Positions 42,700 through 54,563 of a DNA stretch of 64,000 nt are shown here, piece after piece (positions within the stretch are counted from its first letter, which is position 1; each line of letters starts with the position of its first letter). The stretch covers positions 220,775,834 to 220,839,833 of the forward strand of contig CM071568.1 of NCBI GenBank assembly GCA_036426205.1, given 5' to 3'. Below the pieces are notes generated by a model. That model did no database searches. It was not told the DNA's origin and saw only the letters and a list, made by a program, of their open reading frames with translations. The DNA comes from Ascaphus truei (lineage: Eukaryota > Chordata > Amphibia > Anura > Ascaphidae). Position numbers and translations under genes: made by a program.

Positions 42700-44154
42700 C
42701 TACCCACAGCCCCTCCTTTGGGAACCCAGGGGATCTGTCAGAGGGGTCACTCCTGGCAAGTCAGAACAAGGGACCTTCTGCCTACCTAGCCCCTCCCTAG
42801 CTTCTGCCAGCTGCCTAACACCCCACTGACCTCCTATCTCCCCCTGCTCCATGGTGTCTCCCTGCCTAGCCTCCCCTAGGCCCAGCACCTCAGCCTGCTG
42901 CTTACCTCCCTGCAGCCCACTTGCACTCCTCTCCCCCCTGGGCAATCCTAACCCAGACACTAGAACTACCTGAGTGCGCCTTCCTCCCTGATCTTGTCTC
43001 CCCCTTACCAGGGATGAGCTCAGGGGCATCTCTCCAGATGCAACCGCCTTAGCTCTTGGCTGGCAGGTATCCCTGGGGTGGCCTAAGCTTGCCACTGCCC
43101 AGGATACCCCCAGCCCATAGCTAGGTTGCAACAGGGGGTTGCTGATCTGAGAAACCCCCTGAGGCTCTGCCAGGGTAATGGGGGACTCTAGCTGCCATAC
43201 CTGCTGCTGTACCTCCCCGGCTACCACTAGCCCTTCTTCTCCCACTGAGAACTGATGCTGGCTACCTACCTGCAGCCGCCCCTCACTCCGCATCTCCCTA
43301 GCTACTCCTAGCCTGGATCCTAGGGACACCTGAGTGAGGCCATCTCCCTGACACTGTCTCCCCATTACCGGGGATGAGCTCAGGGTTGCTGGTGCAGATG
43401 CACCAACCTTAGCTTCTGGCCGGCAGGTAATCGGGGGGTGGTCTAACTTTGCCACTACCCCTGAAATCTGGGGGTGGTCTAACTTTGCCACAACCCCAGT
43501 TACCTCCGGCCCATAGCCAGGCTGCAACAGTGGGGCTCTTAACCGAGAGTCCCCTTGCTGCTCCGCCAGGGTAATGGGGAATTCTGACTGCCCTACAAGC
43601 TGCCCTTCCTTCCCCTCCCCTGGTGCCCCTATCTCCTGCCACCCCCCAGTCACCCCTAGAGTGAAACAACAGGGTACAGTCATAGGGAAAAATAAGTCAG
43701 GGTCAGTCTGCGACTTGGTCTGGCTTACCTCGCCGGTCCCCACAGAGACCGCCGCCTTCCTTGGTCCCAATTGCAGGGGGACTGGAGTGGCCGCCGCCGG
43801 CAACATCTGGGCCAGGGAGCAACGGGTTACCGCCGCAGCAGCGCCCAGGGTTGGCACAGGGGAAATGATGCAGGACCGGGGTCCCAGATCTTTGTCGAGA
43901 AACACAGCTCCATGCAAACCAGGTAACAAAACCCCCTCCCGCAATCCCTGTCCCTCCCCCCACTCAGAAAGGGCTCCGGCACTTTGCCGGAATCGCGGCT
44001 CTTCTGCCGCCGCCACCGCCATGGGCGAGCCCCGGGTAGCTGCCGCAGCAGTACCCGGCGGTGATGCAGGGTCGCTGGCATGGGTTGTGGGGCTCCGGTC
44101 ATCGCTGGGAATCGCCGATTCCACCAAACAATGTGAAACACCCACCTCCCGCAC
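42700..44154 (-). CDS. 484-codon ORF with internal duplication, function unknown
   Basis: The frame is open and Gly/Gln/Ser-rich. A ~115-residue unit occurs twice (PITLAEQQGDSRLRAPLLQP... and PITLAEPQGVSQISNPLLQP..., each followed by a LSSSxVxGRQ segment), so ~330 bp of DNA is duplicated. No enzyme motif is visible. It overlaps another long minus-strand ORF, and the region is GC-rich, so the open frame may be partly by chance. Confidence 0.3.
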   Translation of the reverse strand: MREVGVSHCLVESAIPSDDRSPTTHASDPASPPGTAAAATRGSPMAVAAAEEPRFRQSAGALSEWGEGQGLREGVLLPGLHGAVFLDKDLGPRSCIISPVPTLGAAAAVTRCSLAQMLPAAATPVPLQLGPRKAAVSVGTGEVSQTKSQTDPDLFFPMTVPCCFTLGVTGGWQEIGAPGEGKEGQLVGQSEFPITLAEQQGDSRLRAPLLQPGYGPEVTGVVAKLDHPQISGVVAKLDHPPITCRPEAKVGASAPATLSSSPVMGRQCQGDGLTQVSLGSRLGVAREMRSEGRLQVGSQHQFSVGEEGLVVAGEVQQQVWQLESPITLAEPQGVSQISNPLLQPSYGLGVSWAVASLGHPRDTCQPRAKAVASGEMPLSSSLVRGRQDQGGRRTQVVLVSGLGLPRGERSASGLQGGKQQAEVLGLGEARQGDTMEQGEIGGQWGVRQLAEAREGLGRQKVPCSDLPGVTPLTDPLGSQRRGCG

Positions 44155-45026
44155 ACCCCAACCCTCCCCCCAAATAAAATTGCCGCCGGCAGGATGCCGG
44201 AGTGGCGGCTTCTTCTCCGCCGCCGCCGCCGGTTCTCCGCCGGGATCCGGTGGATGGCTGCTGTTCTTCGCCGCTGTTGCTGATGCAGCCCGTCCAGGTT
44301 CTCCAGGAGACTCCCGAGGAGGGTTGTCGCCCCGGCTGGGCGGGAGCCATCAGAGGATGCTGCTAACTGGGTCATCTTTTCTGCAGCTCGTGAGCGCTGG
44401 CCCTGAGGGGCTTCTTTGCCTGACCGCGCACGGTCAGGGCACTGGGCATTATTGTGGCCCATTTGTTGGCAGTGCCGAAGCGGTTGCCGGTGCTTCTCCG
44501 CCACCGGTGGACTAACCCCAGCAAGGGGCAACGGAGTCCAGAGCGGAGTTGCTGGAGCGCCGGGCTCCGGGAGGGGATAAGCGGGTCGGTGTGGTACCGA
44601 CGCCAGGAACTGAGTCCACTTCGCCGGGAACCACGTCTTGCCCAACGCACACACCAGTGCTAGCTCTTTCAGGGAAAATGGACGGGCCACCGCAATGGCC
44701 GTTACCTCTCCTGGTGCAAGACTTCTGTGGTCTCCGAGACCACCCGCTCCCTCCAAAAGTCTCTGCCATCCCGGAGCTGGGTCCATTCCCTGCTCTCCGG
44801 GCGGTTTGATGGTTACAGCGGCTGCAGCTGTGGATCTTTGCTCAGCCTGCCGGGTTTCATGCTCACCGATCGCTGTCTCTCTCTCAGCCTTGCTGGCTGC
44901 TGGTCCCCGTGCCGACTTGATGCACTCCTCCGGTCTTGGTGCCCGGCTCCAGTCAGACGGATGGCCGGCACTTTGGTTCTGGAGGCAATGCTTCTCACAA
45001 GTAGGGGAACAGTGAGGAGGTGCCAT
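43827..45026 (-). pseudogene. gag-like ORF with degenerate zinc knuckle
   Basis: The 399-codon frame contains LRHCQQMGHNNAQCPDRA. This is the second half of a CCHC knuckle (C-x3-GH-x4-C), with the first Cys replaced by Leu. A basic stretch (RRRRRRS) and a mixed N-terminus with a PFSLKELALVCALGKTWF segment are the only other features. The gag assignment rests mainly on the knuckle and the primer-binding-like site just upstream. Confidence 0.4.
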
Positions 45027-45170
45027 ATCTTGTGTTATATGTTGTACACTGTGTGTTCAATATCTTTTGTCCCAGGAACTCGCAATTACCATCGAGTCCC
45101 CACTAGATCACAGTACCCCGCAGAATACTGTAATCTAGGTCCAGTTCAATCCCGCCGCTGCCACCAGTTA

Positions 45171-46175
45171 ATTACACAAGCCTGTCACGGTGAGATTATG
45201 GCAGGCTGTATAGTCACACATAAATATATATAACAGTTGATATATATTTATCACTGGTCTGAACTGGGACGAGACTTAGATATGATAAAATATAATTTAT
45301 TCCTTGATAAAGGTGAACACACAATAATGTACAAATAACAGGCAAAATATAGACACTTACTTAAAATGGAAATGATGAAGCAGTCATATCTGGACTGGCA
45401 GTTCATACAGCACTCTTCATAGTCATCAAGACACCAAAGACATGAAAAGACCTCTGGCATGAAGACAGTGCATAGCGTTTCTCTCAGCAATCAAGATGGT
45501 ATAGAACAGACTGAACACTGGATAAAGGGTTGACCACAGATTATATACCTTTTTTGCTCCTATCTTTAACCTTAAGTACAGGTGATTGGTTTTCAATTAC
45601 CTCCAGCCACTCACTAACCTGGGAACACATTTTGCTCCCTGCCCCCCTGCTTGTCGGTACATGCGCAGTAGAGCTCTGGGGTCTCATTTCTAAATACCCC
45701 TCCTCTATATCAGGAATGCCAGCTAGTCTACCAAATGGAGTACCTGGCAGGAAATCCTTTGTTGTGAGGTGTGAACTCTTGAAGACTGCTCTGGTTTGAG
45801 TAGTCTCCACCCTCATGCAAACAGTAGAGGTGACAAAATCCTTTGAAACATACTTAAGTCCTAGACATTGGGTCGCCTTTCAGGCCATATGCTACCCTGG
45901 TATGCAAAGGAATTTCCTCTGGGTTTTACCCATACCTTGAAACACAGTATGTTGGATAAAACATGAACATATTAAAATATCCGGTTCCTTTGGGTCCAGC
46001 AGGTCCAAACTTCCCAGTTCTCAATGCCGGAACTGGGACACCCTGTGGTCCAATTTGCGACTTGCTATGACCTGGGGAACCGGAGATACACAAATACACT
46101 TAAAACCGTTTTACATTTTTAATACATAAAACTACGCTGTAAATTAAATCACGGTTTTTCACTAAATCCCCATTG
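45171..46175. other. Possible LTR body, unassigned
   Basis: It lies directly beyond the primer-binding-like site, where a 5' LTR of a minus-strand element would be. ACCGTGACAGGC is near the junction and an AT-rich section follows. I could not find both LTR ends. Confidence 0.3.
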
Positions 46176-46890
46176 AAAACAACGGGCTTTGCCGCCATAG
46201 ACTTTCAATGGCAAACCGCCGCCGTTGGCGGCTATGGGAATCCCCGCCACAGACTTTCAATGGGGCGATGCCGCCGTTGAAGTCAATGGGAGTTTTCCGC
46301 CGTAGCCGGTCAATGGGGTTTGGCCGCCATTGGAGTCTATGGGAAAAGTCCCGAACCTTCAAGGGGGTCCATACTCCATCGGGTTGGTCCAAGCGGGTCA
46401 AGGATGGTTCTGCAGCGATGCCGGAGCAGTGGCTATAGACACCCCAAACCCCGATCCGCCGGGCCCTCCGGAACCGGAGCTATGGAATACCAAAATTCAG
46501 CATTTGACACTTAGCCGTTTTCCTGAGCTGTTTCTGCCGCCGCCATTGGAACCTATGGCGCGGCCCGCTCTTCTCGGTTCAACCTTTATCGTGGGTCCAG
46601 GATACGGGGACCCGGTTGTGGTCGAGTGGGGGGAGGTCTAGGAACTAGGGACAGAAAGAATTTTATTCCTAGGGGCCCTAGAACTGTTTATTCCCACGCC
46701 ACTTGTCATTGAACTTGACTTGTAAGTGATCAAAGCTCTCCTATTGAAAATGTATCCGCTTTGCGGTTAAGCGGTTTGGACGGCTGCCAACTTGTTCCAG
46801 GAAAGCTCTCTCGAGGATTTCTCCATTGAAGTCAATGAGCCCATTGACTTTCAATGGGAAACCGCCGCTCTCCCTCTCGGATGCCATCTG
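46176..46890. repeat. CAATGGG/GCCGCC repeated region
   Basis: Short words (TTTCAATGG, GAAGTCAATGGG, GCCGCCATTGG, GGTCAATGGGGTTT) recur every ~30-40 bp in both orientations, making many small self-complementary pairs. There is no coding motif. Confidence 0.55.
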
Positions 46891-47156
46891 CTGGTCTTCT
46901 CAGGAACAGGACTCACAGCAAGATTCACCATTAGAAAGCATTGAGTCCTAATGGCGGCCTATGGGGACCTGCAAAATGGTGCCTGAAAAGGCGGGAAAGT
47001 TACACAAAGGGCTATAATCACTATACCACTATTAACCCTTGTGCTCCCAGATCGATCCCAGTGTGTGTGTGATGCAGACACTGATTAACAATAAAACATG
47101 GGGGAACAGGGAATATACATTTTCAGGTGATGACAAGGGTTAAATCACACGTCTGG
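46891..47156. other. Unassigned DNA
   Basis: I see no gene; it is adjacent to repeat block Y. Confidence 0.3.
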
Positions 47157-47470
47157 GCCTCAGCCCAGTTAACCCATTGTCTCCCTGGTGAGGCTAGAGG
47201 GTGGCCAAATGGGGTGTAACCCCTTTAATCCCGGGCCAAATCCTCCCCATCATCACAAATACCCCTTGCACTCAACCCAAGGGTATACCCTCTGGGTGAG
47301 GCTAGATCTCCCCCCTCACCCCCTGAGCAGGGTGAGGGCATTGGTCCACTGCACTATGGTGCTATCAGCTCTACTCAAGGTGGCTGAGTCTCTCCTCTCC
47401 TCTCACTGGCATGCTCCCAGCTCAGACTCTGCTTCAGAACTTGCTAACTTCTCTCCAACTCTCTCTGCTC
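47157..47470. repeat. Second copy of X and Y blocks
   Basis: It matches 41990-42235 as Y, a short spacer with ACCCTCTGGGTGAGGCTAG, then X. See that entry. Confidence 0.6.
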
Positions 47471-48080
47471 CCAGGACAGAACAGAACTAACTTGTCACTT
47501 ACAGGAACAGCCCTCTAAATAGAGACAGCCCTGCCCATCATGATGTCAGCCGGCCCCTCCCCTGTGACTCTGGCCAGCACACAGAGTCAGGTGCCTACAT
47601 CCACCAATCACGCACGGGCTTGAAGCTGGGGAAACCCATGATAACTACTGGCGGCCTGCCCTTAGCAGGACTTACACCAGTAGGAGAAAGATATATAGCC
47701 CCCATTTCTTACCGGGGCTACACACATATCACGAGTCAAGTGGCAGTGGACTCATTCAAGTTTGGAATCACAGAAGTTCAAGTGCATCATTGCAACAGTC
47801 ATTTCACTTGGGCTCTAATCAGACTGATTTTGGACACATTTGTAGGCGCCGGTTTGCATTGTTTTTGTTGTCGTTTTTGTTGACTTAGTTTTGGGTCAAT
47901 TATACCTGGCAGCCTTGCCCAGTAATTATTGGGTTCATTTGAGTGTTAGAATATTAGCTTTCACTTCACACTATACACATTGTTTTAGCTTGTAGCGCTA
48001 TTTGCACCAATCTTTTCCTTTATATCTCCCAGGTCTGCTCCTTTTTCAGCACAAGCATGTCTCCCTAATTTGTTTGAGGT
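47471..48080. other. Unassigned DNA
   Basis: I see no supported gene. TATATAGCCCCCATTTCTTA near 47690 resembles a retroelement flank only loosely. Confidence 0.3.
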
Positions 48081-48099
48081 GATATATATATACACAACA

Positions 48100-48900
48100 A
48101 GAGCAGGGTCGGTTCAACAATTAGGCCAACGAAAGTAGGCAGCCGCCTAGGGGGGCAGAATTTGGCGGGTGGCAGATTTCAAACTGCAGGGGAATTTCCT
48201 AGAGCAGGGAAAGAGCTGGTCAGTTTCCTCTATCCTGATTGGCTGCTGTTGGGTAATGCAGCCAATCAGGAGGAGGTGTAAGGAGCCTGGGGCCAAGCAG
48301 ACGAAGAAAAAGCATGGACCAGGGAGATGTGAGGGTGTGTGTCACTATATGTTCTGCTGGTGTGTGTGTGTGTTTTCTATGACTGTCGTGTGTGTGTTAG
48401 GGGGAGAGAGAATGACAGAGAGAGGGGGCGGAGAATGTCGGAGAGAGAGAGGTTGGGAGGATGTCAGAGAGAGGGGGTAGAATAACAGAGGGCGGGAGAA
48501 GGACAGAGAGAGGGGGAGATACAGGGGGAATGACAGAGAGATAGAGGGCGGAGAATGACATAGAGAGGGGGAGAATGATGGAGAGAGGGAGAGAAATGAC
48601 AAAGAGGGGAGGGGATGACAGAGAGAGGGGAGAGAGAATAAGGGAGGGGGAGAGAGAAAAGGGGAGAGAAGCAGGGAGAGGGGGGAATGAGAATGACAGC
48701 GAGAGAGGGAATCACAGTGAGGGAAGGGACAGTGTGTATGAATGTTAGAAAAAAATCTATTAAGTATAACATTTAAAAATTTTAGATAGATAAAGAATCT
48801 GAAACTTAATTGTTTGCTTTTGGAGGGGGTGGGGGGGGGGGGATACCCAAGCTATAGGTTCGCCTAGGGTGCCAAATAGCCTTGCACCAGCCTTGAAATG
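48100..48900. mobile_element. hAT-like non-autonomous element with internal minisatellite
   Basis: The outer parts are imperfect inverted copies (GGGTCGGTTCAAC...CAGCCGCCTAGGG at the left; TTCGCCTAGGGTGCC...CAGCCTTGAAA at the right). A purine-rich GAGAGAGGGGGAGAATGACA array fills 48395-48730. The superfamily call is tentative. Confidence 0.45.
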
Positions 48901-50170
48901 GAGACACTGCTATGGGGACACTGTTCAGCCCCCTTTATGATGTAGATGATCAAATATGGCCATATAGACTACCCATCATGACTTAGAGCCCCATATAGAG
49001 GCATTTACTTCATCCAGGGGAGGGAAATCCAGACGTCAGGCAGAGGCAGCTGCAGACAGGGAGTGGACATGACTGCACAGCTCTTCTAAAAGGTGAGTAT
49101 CGTTTTTCTCTCCCTGCAGGATGGCCCATCAAGCAAAGAATTATCACTGCGGGTCCCATTCAACAGCATAGAACCCTGCAGCATTAATCCTTCGTTCGGG
49201 CCACGGGTCTCTGCATTTTCCTCTGTGGCCACAAGGACAGTAAGTCTGGCTTCAGCGGTATCAATAAAGATAGAGATAATGTGATACAGTAACCTGTACC
49301 TGCTAATACAAACTGATATGCAGCAGTTTTGAAAATATATTGGAAGCTAAAATCATATTTACTATTACTGGGGACTGTAATACTGCAGTTTTAAACTCTT
49401 TGAAGGGATATTTCTACAATTAAACAATAAAATGTATCAATGTACCATGACAAAAGATGGAACAGAGGCTTGGTCACAGATTTATTAAATAAAAGTAAAC
49501 ATTGGAAAAACTCTGATAAGAAAAGCAGAAAACAAATGTCTCACAGTCAGCCAATGAGCCCACCGACTGATCCAACTTATCCTTCAGTCACAAAACCAGT
49601 GTTTATAAAAGCGCTCTCTGATTGTGCACCTTCTGATTATCATGTTGAAACACAGCTTATAAATATCTAATGAACCAGCTTCATTGATTTAGATCCAAGG
49701 TCATTTCCTTAACCCAGGCTTGGATGTGCATGCTGCCAATTCTAGCAGGCTTAAGCTTTAGGGAATCCCTGTAAAAGTGTAGAAGCTACAATGTGACACC
49801 CTTAACCCCTTAAGTGTAAAAGCCACTGAAGAGGTAAATGTGTTCATTTGCCTATCCATGCACACAATCTTGATATCTGTAGTATAATCATTTGTTGACT
49901 CTTCAAAAGTTGTAGTAGGTTAGCAACCTATTTATGAATTTTGTCTTTTTGGTGGAAAGTAATCTTTTACACAATTTAGTATTTTGTTGTTTACATATAT
50001 TCTCAACATTTCTGTAAGTTATGTTTAATAGTAGCTAGAAAATCTTTTTGGTGTGAAAATAATTCAACCAGTGCCCTTTTATGACCAAAGTTCCTGGAAA
50101 GTTGACTGCTGCTTTTTCAACACAAATTTATTGTACAGTATTTTCCAGAAAAATAAACAAATGCTGGTGT
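48901..50170. other. Unassigned DNA
   Basis: I find no supported gene or element. Confidence 0.4.
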
Positions 50171-50175
50171 AGCCA

Positions 50176-50590
50176 TACAAATACAAATACAAAAAATGTC
50201 CCCGGCGCAAAGTGTGGTGATGATAATTACAGTACCATATCGAAAGACAGTCCTGTTTGAAAAGTCAGTCCTGGTAGTAGAATGATTCATCAACAATGTG
50301 AGGTAGATTTTCCTCTAGGCGTGTTCCCTTATGTTGTCTGCAATGACAGATAAAGAAAACACACCATTGCGCAGTATACAGACTCAATTGCCCCAACCTG
50401 AAGAGGAAAATCCCTACTTACAGGATATTTTCTTGGGAACACGCCTAGAGGAAAATCTACCTCACATTGTTGATGAATCATTCTACTACCAGGACTGACT
50501 TTTCAAACAGGACTGTCTTTCGATATGGTACTGTAATTATCATCACCACACTTTGCGCCGAGGACATTTTTTGTATTTGTATTTGTATGG
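50176..50590. repeat. Large near-perfect palindrome
   Basis: Arms of ~155 bp (50176-50329 and 50432-50590) are almost exact reverse complements, from ATACAAATACAAAAAATGTC inward to TTTCCTCTAGGCGTGTTCCC. A ~100-bp loop separates them. No TIR-flanking duplication was obvious. Confidence 0.85.
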
Positions 50591-50599
50591 TATTGGATT

Positions 50600-52660
50600 T
50601 GAACAATCCATTGTTTATTGCCCCCTTGGCTGCATATGTAATCACATTGTAATCACACAATTGTTGTTATCACACCAATTAGTCTATCACTTGGATCAAG
50701 CGCTGGTAGAGAGTTTTTTTTAGTTAGTTTTGTATTCACGCTGGTGTAGCCATGTATAAAAATGGTATACAGTTCTCTCTCATGCTGGCAGTAAACCTGG
50801 TAGGTATGCAGGATTGCCAGCACCAATCATGGAGGTTTGCCCTCACACCCTGGTGAGGTGTCATATGTACACCAGGGGAGTGGTAACATACTCTGTGTCC
50901 ACTGTTAGTGACACAAGTGGTGTGGCTATTCCCTAAATTATATAAGACACAGCACTCCCCAAAGTTAGGTGTTAATCCAGAGTTATGATTCAGTTCCGGA
51001 GGTTTGCAGCAAGCAAGGCAGTCAGACCTAGTCAATAGTATCTGCACTGTGATCAGGGACCTGACACAGGTGGTGATCTCCCTGCAGGGAGAGGTGACCC
51101 AACTCTATTAGGAGGACATGACATTCTGAAGGGATGAGCAGTATGACAATGAGCGGCTAAATACAAATGCTGAGAGGGGCAGTCTGCCTATGCTGAGAAT
51201 AAAGATGCCCAAGTTCACCAAACCCTTGCTGTGTGGGAGTGAAGTTCTTGCACAGAAGGAGGCACCCCAGCGGAGGTCCTCATCAGACCCATCTCCCTGC
51301 GGACGCAGAGATCCTGATGAGGTGGAGGCGCTGCACTGGATATAGGTAGGACTCTAAGCACACTACCTCAACGCCTATCTTGCTGATATCCCCACGAACA
51401 TCATGCGGGAGACTCAGGAGTCCTGTACGCCAGCAGGTGCACCACAACATACAGACATGTAACGGGGACCAGTTAGACCACAGGGGCCAATCTGAGATTG
51501 GGTGGGTCCAGAAAAACCGTTACACTGGCAAAAAGGTCAAACATGTTACATTCACTTTTGTTTTTTCATGAAATGATGCAGGACCAGGATCACTTATATT
51601 TTGGTCATTAAAGCTATAACGTCTAGTAAAGATGTAATCAGAAAGGGCTATAAATGGATCTTCTAAATCTGCAGTATAACTATTTCTTTAGAAACAATTG
51701 AACAACAATTGAAGCTTGCATGTTTGAAGGTTGAGTGTATGGATAAATCAAACCAGACTATTTATAGATTTGATCCATCTACATTTATTTTACTTACATT
51801 AATGCATGAACTAGTCAAGTTGGCACACTCGTAATCAATTGGTATCAATGAATCAATCAACGCTTTCTTAATAATCAGCTGATTTTCTTAAGAGGGGCTT
51901 TTAGGTGTGTATATTGTCCACTCTGTACAATTAGCATCCCAGCTATTGATGTTTACATGAAAGAAAATCACCAGAAACCTATGGTTGACAAGAGTCAAAT
52001 CTGGTGTCTATGTGCAGTGTATCAAAAGGTGTATTTCCCGAATGTAGAAATACAAAAGCACCAGCTCTTAACAAAGAACAGAACAGGACTTCTGGCTATA
52101 TGTATGTATGATCTTTATTTATTACTTTAATGAGGAAGGCTGCGACCAAGACACTTTTACTGACAATACACCCATATTTATAATATGTGCCAAGAGTGTT
52201 TTAGACTACTGTCTCACTAAACACTAGAGATGTGAAAATCTGCCCAATATGCAGTCGCAACCTTTTCAGCTTTTTTCCCTCCCAAAAATTGAATTCCCTG
52301 TGAAAAATTTAGCAAGACCCAAAAAGTAATGTTGCCAAATAAGTAAACTTTCAGCGAAATACCGCCGGACTGTGAGGGAAACGGTTTGTGCGCCCTATTT
52401 ATAACCTCTGCATTAGACGAATCTAGCGAGAGAACTTTGCAAATTAGCATATAAAATGTAATTGCAATGCGCATTTTCCTAACGCATAATGAATCATCTA
52501 GGATTCACTGACTGAAGTTCAATTTATTTTTGCCACTAAAAAAAAAGCCCGATTTTGCATGGTTCGCGTCCTTATGTGAAAGGTTCACACATCTCTACTA
52601 CATATATTAAACATACACTACATGCTCAGGAGCCATGCTAACTGCATTTTGGAATCTGAC
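50600..52660. other. Unassigned DNA, possible LTR/gag remnant at 50880-51480
   Basis: The stretch with GTGACACAAGTGGTGTGG, ATATAAGACACAGCACTCCC and later ATGCCCAAGTTCACCAAACC resembles retroelement leader and gag-type sequence, but I see no definite motif. The rest is AT-rich without features. Confidence 0.3.
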
Positions 52661-52676
52661 AAGCTTTACAGTGGAA

Positions 52677-52974
52677 CCCAGTGGTGCGCAAACTGGGGGG
52701 CGCACCCCCCGCGGGGGGGGGGGCAGGAAAATTTATAGGGGGGGCACAGGTGGTTACAGAGGCCCCGCACTCTTCCCCACGGCATTTACCTGCTCTCAGC
52801 CGGGTCGTCAGCGACCCGTCGTCATGGCAACGCGCATCAAATGATGCGCCGGGGTCACGTGATGTCACATGAACCGCGACGTCATTTGACACCGAGTCAT
52901 TGGAGAGGGGGGCGCAAACTCTGCGCCTCCCGGGCAGGGGGGCGCAGCTCAAGAAGTTTGCGCACCCCTGCTGT
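52677..52974. mobile_element. hAT-type MITE
   Basis: The left end CAGTGGTGCGCAAACTGGGG and right end AGTTTGCGCACCCCTGCTG are inverted repeats. GC-rich ~300-bp elements with these ends fit non-autonomous hAT elements. An 8-bp duplication is not clear, perhaps through decay. Confidence 0.7.
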
Positions 52975-53384
52975 AACCTATTGCTATGTGTGGAGGTACT
53001 ACTCATAAATCCGTATGACTATCATAACGTGTTATATTTATATTTAAAAAAATAAGTTACATTGTTAAATTGAAAAGATATTTGATTGAGAATGAACAAC
53101 GGAAAAAAATTTATATTCAAGATAAACTAAGTGCCTTACAAAAAAGTAGTGGTGCTGTGCTTTAATAACAAAAAATAAAAAAGCATCAGCAAAACTTTAC
53201 TTTGGAAAGATGTATACAATATTACAGTATGTCAGTAAAACTGAAAGGAAGGGTAGTTTTCTATCGTAAATCCCTTATTACTGAACAATAAGCATACAGA
53301 TATAAATAAATATGTACAGTACTGCTACTTCAATTCTTAAAATAGAAAAGGAACCTCCAATAATATATATATTTTTTTCTTGTA
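52975..53384. other. Unassigned AT-rich DNA
   Basis: I see no feature. Confidence 0.4.
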
Positions 53385-53520
53385 TAGCACTTACACTGTA
53401 CACAGCGCTGTACGTAGAATTTTGCAGGTACAATGAGTCCCTGCCCCATAGAGTTTATAATCTATGTGTTTTAGTACTTGAAGCACAGGGAGATAACGTG
53501 ATTCACTCACAATACCATCA
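53385..53520 (-). repeat. SINE fragment, reverse
   Basis: On the minus strand it has CTCCCTGTGCTTCAAG, TAAACTCTATGGGGCAGGGA, ACAGCGCTGT and GTGCTATACAAG. This parallels the SINE at 18181-18360. Confidence 0.6.
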
Positions 53521-54563
53521 CACTTCCGCTCCTTTATTCACTTATCCTGCATAATCTTGTCTGAAAAAAAGGGGTTGGAATCCAAACTTCTTCCCTTTTT
53601 TTAACTCCTTGCAGAAATCGTTCCCCTTTTTTTATCCCCCTTTCGTCTGTCTGACTAGAATAGTATCTGACATCCTGTGCACATAATATTTCCCGTTTCT
53701 AGCAATCTCTTTATTTAGTAAACACTTCCTTGCTGAGATGAATACGTGTAATTGCTGACAGCCCCAGCACTCAAGTTATTTCTCTAAAGCCTCTCTTTAC
53801 ACTGAAAAACAGTCAAACATAAACCAAGTAAAAACGTCTCTTGGCTCTGAGCTAGCCAGCAGAGGGGATGGGTACTCCGCTTGCAGCAGAGCTGAGGCAT
53901 GCTATTTCTTCTTGGAGGAAATACTGCAGCCTTCTGGACTGCGTCTGCCTCTCCAGGGAGAGGCTCACTGTTGTTCCACCCACAGGCTGGAAGGAGGGGG
54001 TTTGAATGAAAGACAAGACAAGCCCTAAACACCATGTCACTCCGTGAGGGAGACAGCAGCAACTAGACTGGAAGGGTTTATTCTTTCTTTCTTTCATTCT
54101 TTCTTTTTTTTTTTTTTTTTTTTTTTTAATAGGGGGAGGAGAGAGAGAGAGAGAGACTGAGAGACTGAGAGTAAGAAAGGAAGCCGGTGTGCAGAAATTG
54201 TGAGTTACAGTATACTGCTCTCCTGATTCCTACAACAGGACTTTATTTTCCAGAGAGGCTGGATTTTGATTTGACTACATGCTACTTTAAATAAAAAAAA
54301 TAAACAAATAAATAAAAAGGAGGATTGAAAAGGGATAAGGCAGACAAGAAATATTTCTGTGTATTATTTTTTTTATTTTCATTTTTTTTTTTTTTTTGAG
54401 CGTAGATGTTTTCCTTGTCGTTTTGGAATTAAAAAGGCAAAGAAGTCCCGAAACCTCATCAGTCATCAGCGCTGTCAGGAATAGTGGTTTCAGAGGAAGA
54501 AAGGCCTGGGGCACTACACGCTGTCAACGAGTTTACTGCATCAGAGAGAGAGATTTCAGCTAC
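53521..54563 (+). promoter_or_regulatory. rbms3: rbms3 promoter / 5' UTR region
   Basis: This is the ~1 kb upstream of the rbms3 start codon. It includes a CTTT/poly(T) tract (54080-54127), a GAGA tract (54140-54170), a second poly(T) tract (54365-54398) and short upstream ATGs, for example at 54407. No TATA box or splice acceptor was singled out, so the transcription start is unknown. Long purine and pyrimidine tracts are common in vertebrate promoters and 5' UTRs. Confidence 0.5.

Larger units (their letters stand above)
42236..45170 (-). mobile_element. LTR-retrotransposon-like region, minus strand (tentative)
   Basis: Evidence: long GC-rich ORFs on the minus strand, a gag-type zinc-knuckle half (see 43827-45026), and TGGTGGCAGCGGCGGGAT at ~45150 that looks like a primer-binding region next to an LTR end. 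I could not find RT or integrase motifs, or delimit LTRs, so this is a remnant or a non-autonomous form. Confidence 0.4.

Noticed and set aside
43574..44515. 313-codon plus-strand ORF
   Set aside because: It is the complement of the minus-strand GC-rich frames, with no motif and low-complexity Ala/Gly composition.
42001..47470. X/Y blocks as a simple 5'/3' LTR pair
   Set aside because: The block order is swapped (X-Y against Y-spacer-X), no TG...CA ends or target duplication were found, and the primer-binding-like site lies well inside, at 45150.
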